Below are positions 46,844 through 57,869 of a DNA stretch of 64,000 nucleotides, piece after piece. The DNA lies in NCBI GenBank assembly GCA_004009845.1, contig RMBW01000106.1, positions 10,001 to 74,000 of the forward strand, given 5' to 3'. How positions within the stretch are numbered: position 1 is the first letter of the stretch; every line of letters begins with the position of its first letter. A model generated the notes under the pieces. It saw nothing but the letters and a program-made list of their open reading frames with translations. It was not told the DNA's origin and did not search any database. The position numbers were made by a program, and so were the translations under genes. Source of the DNA: Davidsoniella eucalypti (Eukaryota > Ascomycota > Sordariomycetes > Microascales > Ceratocystidaceae).

Positions 46844-48064
46844 ATGTATCAGCGTGTGCTACCACGACTCACTATCCTCTATAGCAGTCTACCAGTCTTA
46901 GGTCTATGGGTTTTATTCTATACAACTACGGCAACGATCGCCATTTCGTGAGTTCATATCTCGATTAACACAGCATAATAATCCACAATGTCACATCATG
47001 GCCACAACTCCAACAGCACTCTTCGTCCTGAAACCAGCCTCTCAGTTCTAAGGAGACATTCTACATGGCGGTCAAGTCAACCATTTCATATTCTTCAGGA
47101 TCAAAGTATCGAAAATCCTCGGAACCCACAGAGAATGCTGCCACAAAGGGAATCTCGTGCTCTCCCACAGGCACCGTGTCTATTCCCCGATATCCGTCGC
47201 CGACCATCAACTCTCATGCGTGAAGATCTTATACCGGATAATCCTCCTCGAAGGCGTCTGAGCTTCCCTACCTTGAGACATACGCGCTCTGAGGGACTGA
47301 GAGCTACACCTCAGCATATAGCTCATATGCACCGAATAATAGTAGCCGAGAAAAAGCCACCCATAATCGAGAACACTAACACCCATACAAAGACGCATGA
47401 CTACTGCAATGTGGACTTGCCGTACGGCTCTTTGTTAGAGCTTGGCGAAAGAGAAGAAATTATCAAGTGGCTATTTGATGTGTATATCGCCGTGTATACT
47501 ATACCCCAGTCGGCCACTACAGAGCCTTTACGGAGGGGATATGCAAGAAGTAGTGTTGATGCCCAACAAGGCTCTGAAATTCTCGATAATTCACCAACAA
47601 TCAAAACAACAGTAGCAGCTGCTCCACGTGAGAGAAGATCGACCGGCTGCATAGGTTACGCACATATATCACAGCCATTTGTATACAAGCGTCAAAATAG
47701 TAGCGTACAAGATATTTTCCCTGGAACAACACAACAACACCACGGCTTTTGTACAGAAGTTGTTCTCCGCGAATCTAGCGCCATGGCTAAGAAGCCTCGC
47801 ATTGAAGAAGGCCAGAAAATGAACAGTCTACGGGCAGAGATTATTCTAGCCTTGGATCCGGGTGTTTCTGGACAGATTGTGTATAATGACAAGGGAACGG
47901 GGATTGGAGCAGCAGTACATCGTCGAGGAAGAGGTGGAAAGGAAGGGCCAAAGTTGTCTGTGTTGAAACGCCTAGTTCCTTTTGTCAAAGATAGGAGATT
48001 GAGGAGACAGAGAGGCGTTGAGCGTCAAAGACGAAAACTCAGAAAGAAACGACAGCGTTTGTAG
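46844..48064 (+). CDS. unrecognised basic protein, orphan ORF 2, possibly with a signal-anchor first exon
   Basis: The plain ORF starts at 46988 and encodes 358 aa. I infer an extended model: exon 46844-46947, intron 46948-47016 (69 bp, GTGAGT..CAACAG) and exon 47017-48064, giving 383 aa. The join is exactly in frame. The added exon reads MYQRVLPRLTILYSSLPVLG then LWVLFYTTTATIAIS, a plausible N-terminal membrane anchor. The main body is Arg/His-rich and disordered, with one helix (EREEIIKWLFDVYIAVYTI, near 156-174 of the short form) and a very basic end (RRLRRQRGVERQRRKLRKKR). No family is recognised. The start choice is unsettled. Confidence 0.45.
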
Positions 48065-48506
48065 TCAAAAGGGTAGATTAGAATTTCACTAATATTTTAG
48101 TCTTTATTTCTGTTATTACAAAAGTGTATATCACTGTGCATTCATTAACACATGTGTAGTCTGTAACCTCACTGGATATATCTAGTAACAAAGTAATACA
48201 GACTTTCGAAGTATATCATTCATTGAGTTTCATTAACTGACTACGTGTTGCTACTTCTTTTAGTATTCACATCTATATTATCGATGCAGCAATATACAGT
48301 GACTGCTATGACTTGTATAGACAATGATTTTATCATAATGCCATCATACGCCGTCATGGTAGTTGGTCAACGCCAGACACGCGTGCCTTCCTTTATTATA
48401 TACGTTTCAATGTTCAGTTTCCGCTCCTTTACGCGTGCCTTCTACATTAAATTAGACTACATATATACAATACTTAGCTGTCACCACTATTCCACTGCTG
48501 TTATTC

Positions 48507-49320
48507 ATGAATTCTGCCTTGTCTATTGCTCTAGCCCATCATTTGATCGAAGCCCCTTCTTTCACTATGCCAACTTTCAGAAGCACACGCTGTGCTCTTG
48601 AATTAAGTAATCACATACGTAGCGTCGAATCTCGTAGTCCTCTAGTTTTGTTTCCACTTAGAAAGCAATATCAATCGATGATCGACTCTCTAGCCAGTTA
48701 TTTATTCATCACCACAAGTTCACTGCCGAGATTGACAATGAACTCTTTCCTTGGGATCAGCTATCGCAACGTGCCTTGATATCAGCAGTTCATAAACCCA
48801 CGCGTCATGGTTTTCACTCTACTAGTCCGACACATTTTAATATCCACTCACACAGCTCGAGCTCACCCAATTCAACACAAAACTCAGATACATCTACGAG
48901 ACCTCATACCCCAGAGATATCACGCAGTTCTGAACCATCAGATATTTCGGCAAATTCATATGCTTTGATAACATCTCATTCTTCGCCAATCTCGCGAAAT
49001 CCTAGCGTTGGTAGCTCCATATCACAAACTTACACATCAGGTAGCAGTTTTGGCTCACAGCACTCCGACTCACACTCCCCAGATAAGCTGGGAAAATACA
49101 TAGTACCCAAGCGCTAAGGTTGTCTAACAAAGATAAAGTTAGCGTAAGCGTTTGCTCCAGTATGAGAACCAGGCTTAATCTGTCCATGTCAAGTATTCCA
49201 AGTATGGTCTCGGATCATGAAGGTGACGCCGATGACAATGGTGAAGACGAACCTCGTCAGGATCAGGCATCGGGATCAGCTATCCACTACGGCCATATCA
49301 ACTTTCATCGTCACAGATGA
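48507..49320 (+). pseudogene. orphan ORF 3, apparently broken by two frame changes
   Basis: Three reading frames follow one another without good splice sites between them: 48507-48779, about 48660-49117 and 49120-49320. The first ends in YRNVP. The second, open from about 48660, reads FTAEIDNELFPWDQLSQRAL into a Ser/His-rich tail ending KYIVPKR. The third is acidic at its end (DHEGDADDNGEDEP). The consistent Ser-rich composition across frames suggests one decayed gene, although sequencing errors or unusual splicing are possible. It could also be non-coding. Confidence 0.3.
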
Positions 49321-50105
49321 GCTTGTTACGGCCAGATAGTCAGCGATCATTAGTGGTCTTTCATCTGACTGATGTCACAAATGATCTATAACATGGCTCT
49401 CGGTATATTCATACAGCTTGGTCAAACCTTGGCAAGCGCTACAAGTGAGTACACTAGTAACGAAGAGTTTGTACAATAACATGTAACATGAGCAAGACAT
49501 AAGATGGGTTCGTTACTGGTTATATCTCAGTGAATATTCAACATGAAGATTCAATAGGGTTGCTAAACCCACTTCAATTCGTTCGGGTCGATTGTCAGCC
49601 GATGGCCATATGTTCAGATAAAAATCGCTAGTGTTATAATGCGACGGTTTTGAAAGGATCTTAGTCTGATATACATATCTTTAGTAGTATGTACATCGTC
49701 GTCATTGTGACGACAACGATACGGAACACGCGGGGACTTTAAACAGCTATTTAGAACTCATTGAAAAAAAGAATGACACAAGGCACATGAGCATAAGGCA
49801 TTTCCCGAACATCACGTGTTGGATGATATCAGGGGCTGGTTCGTGAATCTGGGTTCGTCTATCGACATATCTCAAACGATTAAGTGGTCTAGAATATGCA
49901 AGTTCTCATTGGTTTCTTTCTACGTTATATCCAGGCCATATCTCTCGATAAGGATACATTCAACACATTATAAGATGAGTTGGTCACGGTACAAGTTGGT
50001 AGATTCTACATGATATAGACTCGCCACGTTATTTTAGATCTTCGGGCTTCGGGATAAAGGTACGAAGATCCGATTGTTAACAGCTCATTACGACTAGTTC
50101 TCTGG

Positions 50106-50127
50106 CCATAACGCTGTGGCGTTATGG
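50106..50127. repeat. perfect short inverted repeat (9-bp stem, 4-nt loop)
   Basis: CCATAACGC, loop TGTG, then GCGTTATGG. A partly related GCGCTATAGCGG palindrome follows directly. Confidence 0.8.
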
Positions 50128-51436
50128 CGCTATAGCGGCCTTATTTTTTTTTCTACTTTGTCTAGTTAGTCGAAAACCTTAATGATTTATATGTAACGTT
50201 TTTGTTTCTTTTTTATTTTCCAAAGGGAAAACCTCGGCCAAAAGCGGCAAAGTTTGAAACGACAATCTTGAATTGGTTTCGATCTGCTGTCATTCAAATC
50301 ATGGTTTGAATGATGATGATTGTTAGGGATGATTTTTTTTTTCTTATGGGCTTAATGGCTCGGAAGATGAAAAAGTCCGTTGTAGATGCAACTAAATGTA
50401 GAGAAAAAAGTCCAACTACAACTACTAAGTAATAAAAGGTAACCCTTTAGCTTTGTTTCTACGTAGCGCTCATAGGGTTAAGTTAGTGTGAAATCTCAAA
50501 TACAGTGGGGCAGCCGAAAGTTTCCAATAAAATTCATGTACCTTGTCAAGAAACCCTGGCTAAAACGTACTAGGGTCTGCCAAATCCGCCGCGTTTATGT
50601 AATAAACTAATGACGTCAGGTCAGAATAAAGTGACAAGACAAATTGTTTTAGGTACTATAGTGTGGCTGCTTGGTAATTAATGCATGTAGGTCATTACTC
50701 ACCTTGATTAGCTATGTAGTTATATATTAATTTCTGTTATTTTTTGTCAGCCTGTATATCCTGTATATCAATAATAATAAACTCATCTGACAGGCGTAGC
50801 GATCCAAGAAGAATAAATAAAGCATGATTGTGGAGAAGCCCACGCATCTCCAGTTTCTCCAATGAAGCTTGTAAGGAGAAGGACTAAAAAAACAGGAGAG
50901 ATACAACTGTTTTGTGTGGGGGGAACTTGGACTAATGATTTCAGGCCTCAAAGGCGGTGATATGGTAGTAAGGGAAGCCAAGGTAGCGATAGAAAAAAAA
51001 ACTAAAGCAAGTAGTAGTAGAGTTAGTGGTTAGGGATTGAGTTGCTAAAAAGAACAAAGTATAGTTGCATGGAGCCGAGACAACATCTGTAGGAAGCTAC
51101 TTGGAAGACGGTGAAGCCTAGCTTGAGATTCTGGTTTGCAGATTAGATGGATCTACAGATGTTGTATGTACACTACGATTAAGGTACTAGTCAGTTCGCG
51201 ATCTTAGCGAGGTACAGCATACAGACGATCGATTTTCTAGGTCGTAGGATATCAATGGTACGAGACTCGACAAGCCAAACTACATGTAGATACGCGACAA
51301 GCAAAGCAAAAATATACAAAGATGATTTGCATACAAATGTCTCTACTGTCATTCCATGATTATCGTGACCGTGACGAGTAAGCAAATAGGGGCGCTCCGA
51401 GTCGGTGGATATCTTGGGCCAAAGGGACTTTTTAGT

Positions 51437-51478
51437 GTCGTATTGAATTTGTCGTATTGAGTTTGTCGTATTGGGTCG
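51437..51478 (+). repeat. three tandem 14-bp units
   Basis: GTCGTATTGAATTT, GTCGTATTGAGTTT and GTCGTATTGGGTCG lie head to tail, with increasing divergence in the third unit. Confidence 0.85.
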
Positions 51479-54400
51479 GTGCCAGTTCTCACAACAACAA
51501 GGAGATTGAAGGGAGACTTTTGACTCTTTTATTTCTGGTGTCTCTCTTTTATCTTTATTTTCAAGGGCTATTCGCCGGGTTCGAGCAACTTTGTGAAGCA
51601 GTGGAAAGAATGTAGCTAAAGTACCATTGTAAGAGTATCTGATATGAAGCTCACGCTTCAATTTCGGCCGTTCTGATGTTTGTAGAAACAATATAGAGTA
51701 GTTACATGTTGTTGTCTATTAGTAGATTATTACAAGTTGAAACTACATAGTTATAGAGTCGTGACTTGTCTTATTGTTTTCCCTATTTCCGCGCTTTCTC
51801 TTTTCGCACGAACCTCCTATTAATTTTGTAGTAGTGGAACCGCCTATTATTTTTTCTCTTTCTCACTATTCTCTTTTATTTTTAACGCGCAGAGCCTCAT
51901 TTCTCAGGTTACGCGAGGGGGTCAGCAGAGCCTCAAACATTCCAACGTCTAGACGACTTTCAAGGTATGAATCTAGTATAAAACCCGCGATCTAGCTGTG
52001 ATTTCCATAGCCCGATGTCGAAACATTCTAAATGTCACTATTTTGTACAATAATTCCGCTCAATTGACGTGCTGAATACACTGTTATCATGCCTTCTAGC
52101 CGTGCTGTATGGAATCACACTTATAATTAAGCAACACACCATCAAACCCAGTCACCACTACGACTAGTAAACAACTATTAACTACTACTAGTATACAACC
52201 ATTACGCTTGATTTTTCAGCAACTTTCCCCAGTTTTTCGGCCTCTTAGACTCTTTTTTTTATTATTACCTTCACTCCATCCCACACCCCCTTTCTAGATG
52301 AACATGAAGTTTCTGAAAGGTCATGTGTCCATCCAAACCTGCCCGTGTCAGGCAACAGAGCAGCCATAACCCTGACAACCACCCCATCAAATGTACGAAA
52401 TGGATCACTAGTTGGGGGGAGGATGAAGACGAAGAAGAGGGGGGGGGGGGAGGCTCATCTGGGGCTACAGCTTTTTAGCTCAAAGTTGTTCAAAAGGGCT
52501 GGCTACTTGGTTCTCCAGAACTAATGCATTGTCTCCATAACTTGTCTCGAGATTTGTTCTACGGAGGAGAAGAAGACAATCCAGCCTAGCCCAACACAAC
52601 AACCCACAAATCCTTTATTATTTCCTTAATTTTCGGTGCTAATGCCCCGGCACAAGAACCAGCTAGTTGTCGATGTACTTTGTAGTGGTATTCGTTCTGG
52701 TTAATGAGGAAAAGACAGTCCAAAAGGGACTAAGTACGAGGCGTGATTCAAGGAAGCTGTGAAAGGCAAGCTCGGTGTACTAATACAATGTACTTTGTTG
52801 CTGGTTGGCCTATATATTAGACGTCTGGGCTCAAACCCATCTCACTTCTCAAGTTAATATTACTTGACCAAGTGACCAGCCAATAAAGACCAAAGCTTCT
52901 AGTGTCGTGACTTTAAATATGAGTTTGGACATTTCGCTATTTTACTTGTTATTGTGTCGTTGGATAGCCGAGATGCGATGAGTTATTATTGAAGAAAGTA
53001 TTACTATATTCTTGGGGATTCTAGAATCTGCTTATTGCGAAAGATGATTTAAATATAATGTAACTATAAATCATTGTTCTTATCGGCATATTGCTAAATA
53101 TGTAACGACGCTTTGTGCTTGATATCACCATGTGCGATAGTAGCTAATTTTCTTACAAGTAACAATCATATTAGTACATATAGTTATTGGTTACAGAGAA
53201 TAACTAAAGCCATCTAGTTAGTTGTACTTAAACAAAAGACCACAACAAAATACTAGTAACTAGTCATTTGTTAATATTTGAAAACGAGAAAATCATACTA
53301 CATCTGAACGAAATCCGACAGAAGACACTGTCAAGGGTATGATCCTCTCGGGCCGAATGCAGCACAAGCGACAAGGATGACAACAGAGCCTCTCAGAGCC
53401 TCAAGAACCGAATCGAGAAAAGAATCAGCTAATCTTTATCACCCGGGTGTCCATCTACATTTGTATTGTATAAGTCATACTATGGTTATATGTGTGTACT
53501 ATACTTTGTATCATATGTAGGTTATGCGGGCAGACAAGACCGGCCAAGTTGATGGAAATATGGTCATCTGCCCTTTCCAAAGAAGATGAAAGGGAAATAT
53601 CAGACCAAACTGTCTCAAAACGAGACGACGAGCTAGTCATTTGAAGGAGTTGGCCTAGTCTAACACAAAAGAAAAAAAGCCCAGTGAAAAAAAGAAGAAA
53701 AAAGGGCCGTTAACAAGCATGCAAGTTTGGAGTGACTATTTGTAGTAGTGGTATTTCATGTAACAAAGGTAACACTGGCTGGTTATTAGTACGTATATAG
53801 CTGGGTCGATGGCTGGCATACGAGACCGGACCAATCTGGAGACCTGGAGACTGGAGAATTAAGTTTGAAAAGAATATGGGGAGAGTATGGGGGGATGTAT
53901 TCAAGTGCGGAGTTGTCAGGCCATCTTAAAGAGACCTGTGTGATGTAAAAAATTAAAAATTAAAAAATTAGAAAAAGTATGTTTTTTGGAGAAACAAAAA
54001 AGCAATAGCAACGGCAATGAGGCCGAGATACCATCGCCCTCCATCCATCTTAGCAAGCTATGTCAGACAAAGATATGCTATGTCGGCTGTCAGATCACTT
54101 GACGGCATACACATATGTACGTATACGTATCATAATCAGATCAGCAGCATTTTCTTACGCACTGACCGATTAAGCTACTCTTCGGCGTCAGTTCTACGGC
54201 GCTTCTTAAGACATGATTTTCACCAGACAATAGCATTAGCGGGTATTCTTATTCATATTGGGTAGTGATGCAACACTAGGGGCAGCATAAGAAAAAAAAA
54301 GAAGCCGGTAAAAAGAGAAGACGAGACAAATGTGAGGCAACGGCTCCAAGGAAAAAAGGGCCGGTGTTGTATAGTGTAGTAATGGAGAGACATCACCAAT

Positions 54401-54634
54401 AGAAAAAAAATAGACAAGTAGTTATCGTGGGATTAGAGGCTAGACCAGTCTACAGCTCCAAGGGTCCTCGACCGATCTAAGAAAAGTGTGTCGATAATCG
54501 GACGGCATCAGAGTCACGATGGGACGCGGCGAGAAAAAAAAGATATGCTAAGATAACAGGTGGATAAATGCATGCAATGAAGGAAAAAAGCCTAGCAACG
54601 ATTGGGAATACATATTATATAGAATATATAAACA

Positions 54635-55165
54635 GACTCTATGTCTAGAAACGAGAGTAATCTGGTACGCGCACAGAAAACTATTTTGTCCCAATGAGGA
54701 AATGATTCCTAGTCTTCCGTACCTGTTTCTTTTCCCTGCATTTCATGTGAACGTGAACATGGCAAGCCACATTGCAAACGACTAGACCAAGGCTGTGGTT
54801 CAGCTAACCCTTTGGATATCCGTTGTGATTTGGAGTATCTTGAGAGAAGAGCTTGTTTATGCTGTATTGTAAGAAGGTCAACACAATTGTACGATTAAGG
54901 GACCCTAACTATGCTGAAGAGTAATGAGTAATTCTTAGTTTCACTCTTTGGTCTGCTACTTGCTGCCTAAAAGATGATATATATTTTCTAGGAGCTGCTC
55001 GATACTGGCAGTCAAGTTCCTCAGATCCCCAGTGCTATGATTCATAGATTGTAAGTTGGTGGTTTTTTTCAGTTGGTCAGTCTATCTAACTTCCTGATAT
55101 TTTTCAAAATATCAGAAAAGTAGAGGCTTGGTTCTCTTTTCTATGCCAAATATGAAGTGGCGATA
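54635..55165 (-). repeat. diverged dispersed repeat, copy 2 (inverted relative to copy 1)
   Basis: Read on the minus strand, this interval aligns with 2150-3035. Shared strings include GACTGACCAACTGAAAAAAA, CAGTATCGAGCAGCTCCTAG, GTGTTGACCTTCTTACAA and GACAAAATAGTTTTCT. It lacks the ~290-bp segment found in copy 1. Its outer ends blend into unique DNA without clear terminal repeats. Confidence 0.8.
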
Positions 55166-57184
55166 ACGTATAACCCTAGCATACGATAACCCTGATACGT
55201 ATACTTTGCATGAATATTCTCCAGATATTGAAATAAAAACATGGACGATGCTCAACGCCTTGACCCGATGTAAAACTACAAGATGACCGACAGATGCCCC
55301 AAGACTCCAGATTTCCAGGATAAGAGCATAGTCTGTGTAGAGTGGAGTAATCGCGGAGAGAGGAAAATCGAGAGGGAGACCTTGTGAGCCATGAGAGACA
55401 CGGCGAGATATGGAGGATAAAAAAGAAGATAACAGGCGTAAAGGCCAACAGCCAGCTAGCCAAGGCTATCGTAGTCCCAAAAACCCCGTGGGAAAGGGCG
55501 ATGGAGCAAGGCCCGGGGAAAAGAAAAAACGATGGGAAAGACGGGGAGGGGATCGCATGTTGGCGACAATCTTTCTCTCTAAAAGAAAGGCGAGAAGCGC
55601 CGCAGAGTGGCCGAGCTTAGGCGTAGTAACAGCGATGGAGGGCGGTAGGGTCACGATAGTACAGAATCGACTCTTGCTGTGAGCTTCAATTTCCGTGAGC
55701 CCCCTGTTATTCTGCTGTTGATATCGCTATTATCTATTATTTGCGATATACGTAGTTTTCTCTTCTCTCTGGCTTGTCCTGTCTTTGATGATTTTCCGGG
55801 GCTGGCTGGTGCGTGCCAGAGCAGCATGACGATGGAATTGGGGTGGGTGCATTGGGACTTGGCTACGACGGTCGACGCCGCTTTTTAAAAAGAACAAAAA
55901 ACCAAGCACACATTCTTACGATTCTTCCTCGAAAGAAAAAAAAGAGAATCGCCGGCCGAGCTTGCTCGTACGTTGATCGCGGCAAGGACGTAGCGCAATA
56001 GGCCGAAGCGACGCAAGAAGCATGCCACAAAGTTAGTTTAGAGAAGCGGCTTTTCGATCAGCTGGCCATGTCGAGATGCTTGCATTGAATCACGGCAAAG
56101 ACCAAGAAGAACGTGATGCAGCGAAGAAAAGTAGAAACGCACGATAGTTGGTTGTTTAGCAGTACAGTGTCTTGCGGCAGATCTGCTGTGCGATACAGAC
56201 GACGAACCTCCCGGGCAAGACGTCGTCCATCTGCCGCAGAGCCTCTTCTACTTGTGCTCTCTTTTTGTCCTTCTTTATTCTTCTGCAATCTGACACCAGG
56301 GAGTGACACAAGAGCTGAGTTGGTCAACTTGGGGGGTTTTTTTTTTCTGCCGCTATGATGTTGCTCTTCTAGTACTAGATTCAGGCACGAACAAGTCGCA
56401 AGCCATGGCGTCTGTAGTTGTACTAATACAGATCCCGTTGTCTCATTTGTACAGGGAACTGACGAGGAAGAATAGGAGAAGAACAAGACGAAAGAGATGG
56501 CAGTAGAGCCGAGAAGCCACTCGTGAAGAAAAGTAGTGGACACGCTGGAACGGCATTGGGAAGGTTGATTGCTTCTGTAGTACGGCTAATTAGTGGATGG
56601 CAGCCGCCGAGCCTCAGTTTCCTCTAGGAATTCTGCTGGGAACGGTAGCTGGACTGGTATATTCTGAACTGAGCCTCTGGAATGAGTGCTTGACTATGAA
56701 CAGACTCGCTGAGTACAGCGCTGACAACTCACTGAACAAGCCCAACTAGCCCCTAATAACCTGTGCTTTAGGGCCCTCCTTACAGCGCTGCCTGGAAATT
56801 ACAGGCGGCTTGGGTTGTCCGATTTTCGTGCACGCCCCACAAGCGGGCCGAATCTCGGGCGATCCGGTGCTATTTCTTGTACGTATTCTCTATACTGCAT
56901 ATATTTCTGTACTGGTGTTTTTTTTTGCTGTAAAGTCTTCGGTCACGCGATGCCTGACCCGCAGGGAATTTATTCTTAAATTTATTTTTCTGCCTTGGTT
57001 GTTTTAAGCGTGGATCGGTCAGGTCAGGCCAAGTTTAAACTACCCTAGCAGAAAAAAGCTAGGCCGGGCTCCTCGTCGGCATTTTAGCATTATTTTCTCT
57101 CTTTTATCGCTCATTATTATTTTATTTCATTATTTATCGTTCTCTTTCTCCAGGGCCTGCCATCACGGCATAATCCCCTGCAAA

Positions 57185-57425
57185 CCCCGCTTTTCTACTG
57201 CGTAATATCAGAGAAGACTGCTGTTTTTGGCGGGTCCGCCCTGAGAGCCTGGGCAGAGCGTGTTAGTGCCCCTCTGCATGTATTGTACATATAGAAATTT
57301 CCCTTTTGGGGGGTGTGTGGTTCCACGCACGCTTTGGGAGTGCAATTGGCGGCAAAAAAATACAGTAAAATAAAAAAAATAAAAAAAATAACAGAACAAT
57401 TATTATTCTGAGAGATCTGCCGGGG
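57185..57425. promoter_or_regulatory. possible CreA/Mig1 carbon-repression sites
   Basis: CCCCGC at 57185-57190 (GCGGGG on the other strand) and CCGGGG at 57420-57425 fit the SYGGRG consensus. They lie about 450-700 bp before the sugar transporter ATG. The motif is short and common, so this is suggestive only. Confidence 0.3.
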
Positions 57426-57585
57426 GAAACGAACGACTAACTGCTACATATGAAATGAATAGTCAATGGACGCTTTTAGACTCGTCTAGTACGGAACAAA
57501 GCAACAGACAGTCGAGTTTGTGTTGACGCGAGATTAACCTAGTTGTTTATTTTTCTATTTTTCTATTTTTTGTCTCGTGGTCTTT

Positions 57586-57619
57586 GCCTTGCCTTGACTT
57601 GCCTTGACTTGCCTTGACA
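57586..57619 (+). repeat. tandem GCCTTGACTT 10-mer repeat in the transporter leader
   Basis: Three consecutive 10-bp units plus a partial one lie about 250 bp before the ATG. Confidence 0.85.
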
Positions 57620-57869
57620 ACTACTGTGGTCTGGCTTCCCCACGAATCTCGGATCGAGAATAAAAGTCAGGAGCTTCCGCCTCTTTATCACCGTTTTCCT
57701 TCTCTTTCTTTCTTCTTCATCGGACTCTTCCTGGATTCAATTCGCTTTGAAACCCACCGACAACTTTCTCCTCTACTACTTTTCTTCGCCTTCCTCGCTT
57801 CGAACTGCTTTCGAGTATCTATTCTCTCATCAAGGAACCCCAGAAACAACACTCCGTTCTTCATTCAAG

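Larger units (their letters stand above)
49321..54634. other. large gene-free interval
   Basis: About 5.3 kb of AT-rich DNA with no ORF I can support. It contains a perfect hairpin at 50106-50127, a 14-bp tandem repeat at 51437-51478, a G11 run near 52440 and many A/T tracts. A 166-codon minus ORF (51191-51691) has no recognisable domain. Confidence 0.45.
55166..57869. other. long upstream region of the sugar transporter gene
   Basis: About 2.7 kb without a supported gene. ORFs of up to 161 codons on the minus strand (56058-56543) look random. The last ~300 bp are T/C-rich leader DNA. Confidence 0.45.

Noticed and set aside
51540..51600. tRNA gene suggested by a GGGTTCGAG box B-like string
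   Set aside because: No matching acceptor, D arm or anticodon stem could be drawn around it.
51191..51691. 166-codon minus-strand ORF as a gene
   Set aside because: It runs through the 14-bp tandem repeat and lacks recognisable features.
56058..56543. 161-codon minus-strand ORF with a hydrophobic start as a secreted protein
   Set aside because: No family match or conserved cysteine pattern, and a shorter ORF also runs through on the opposite strand.
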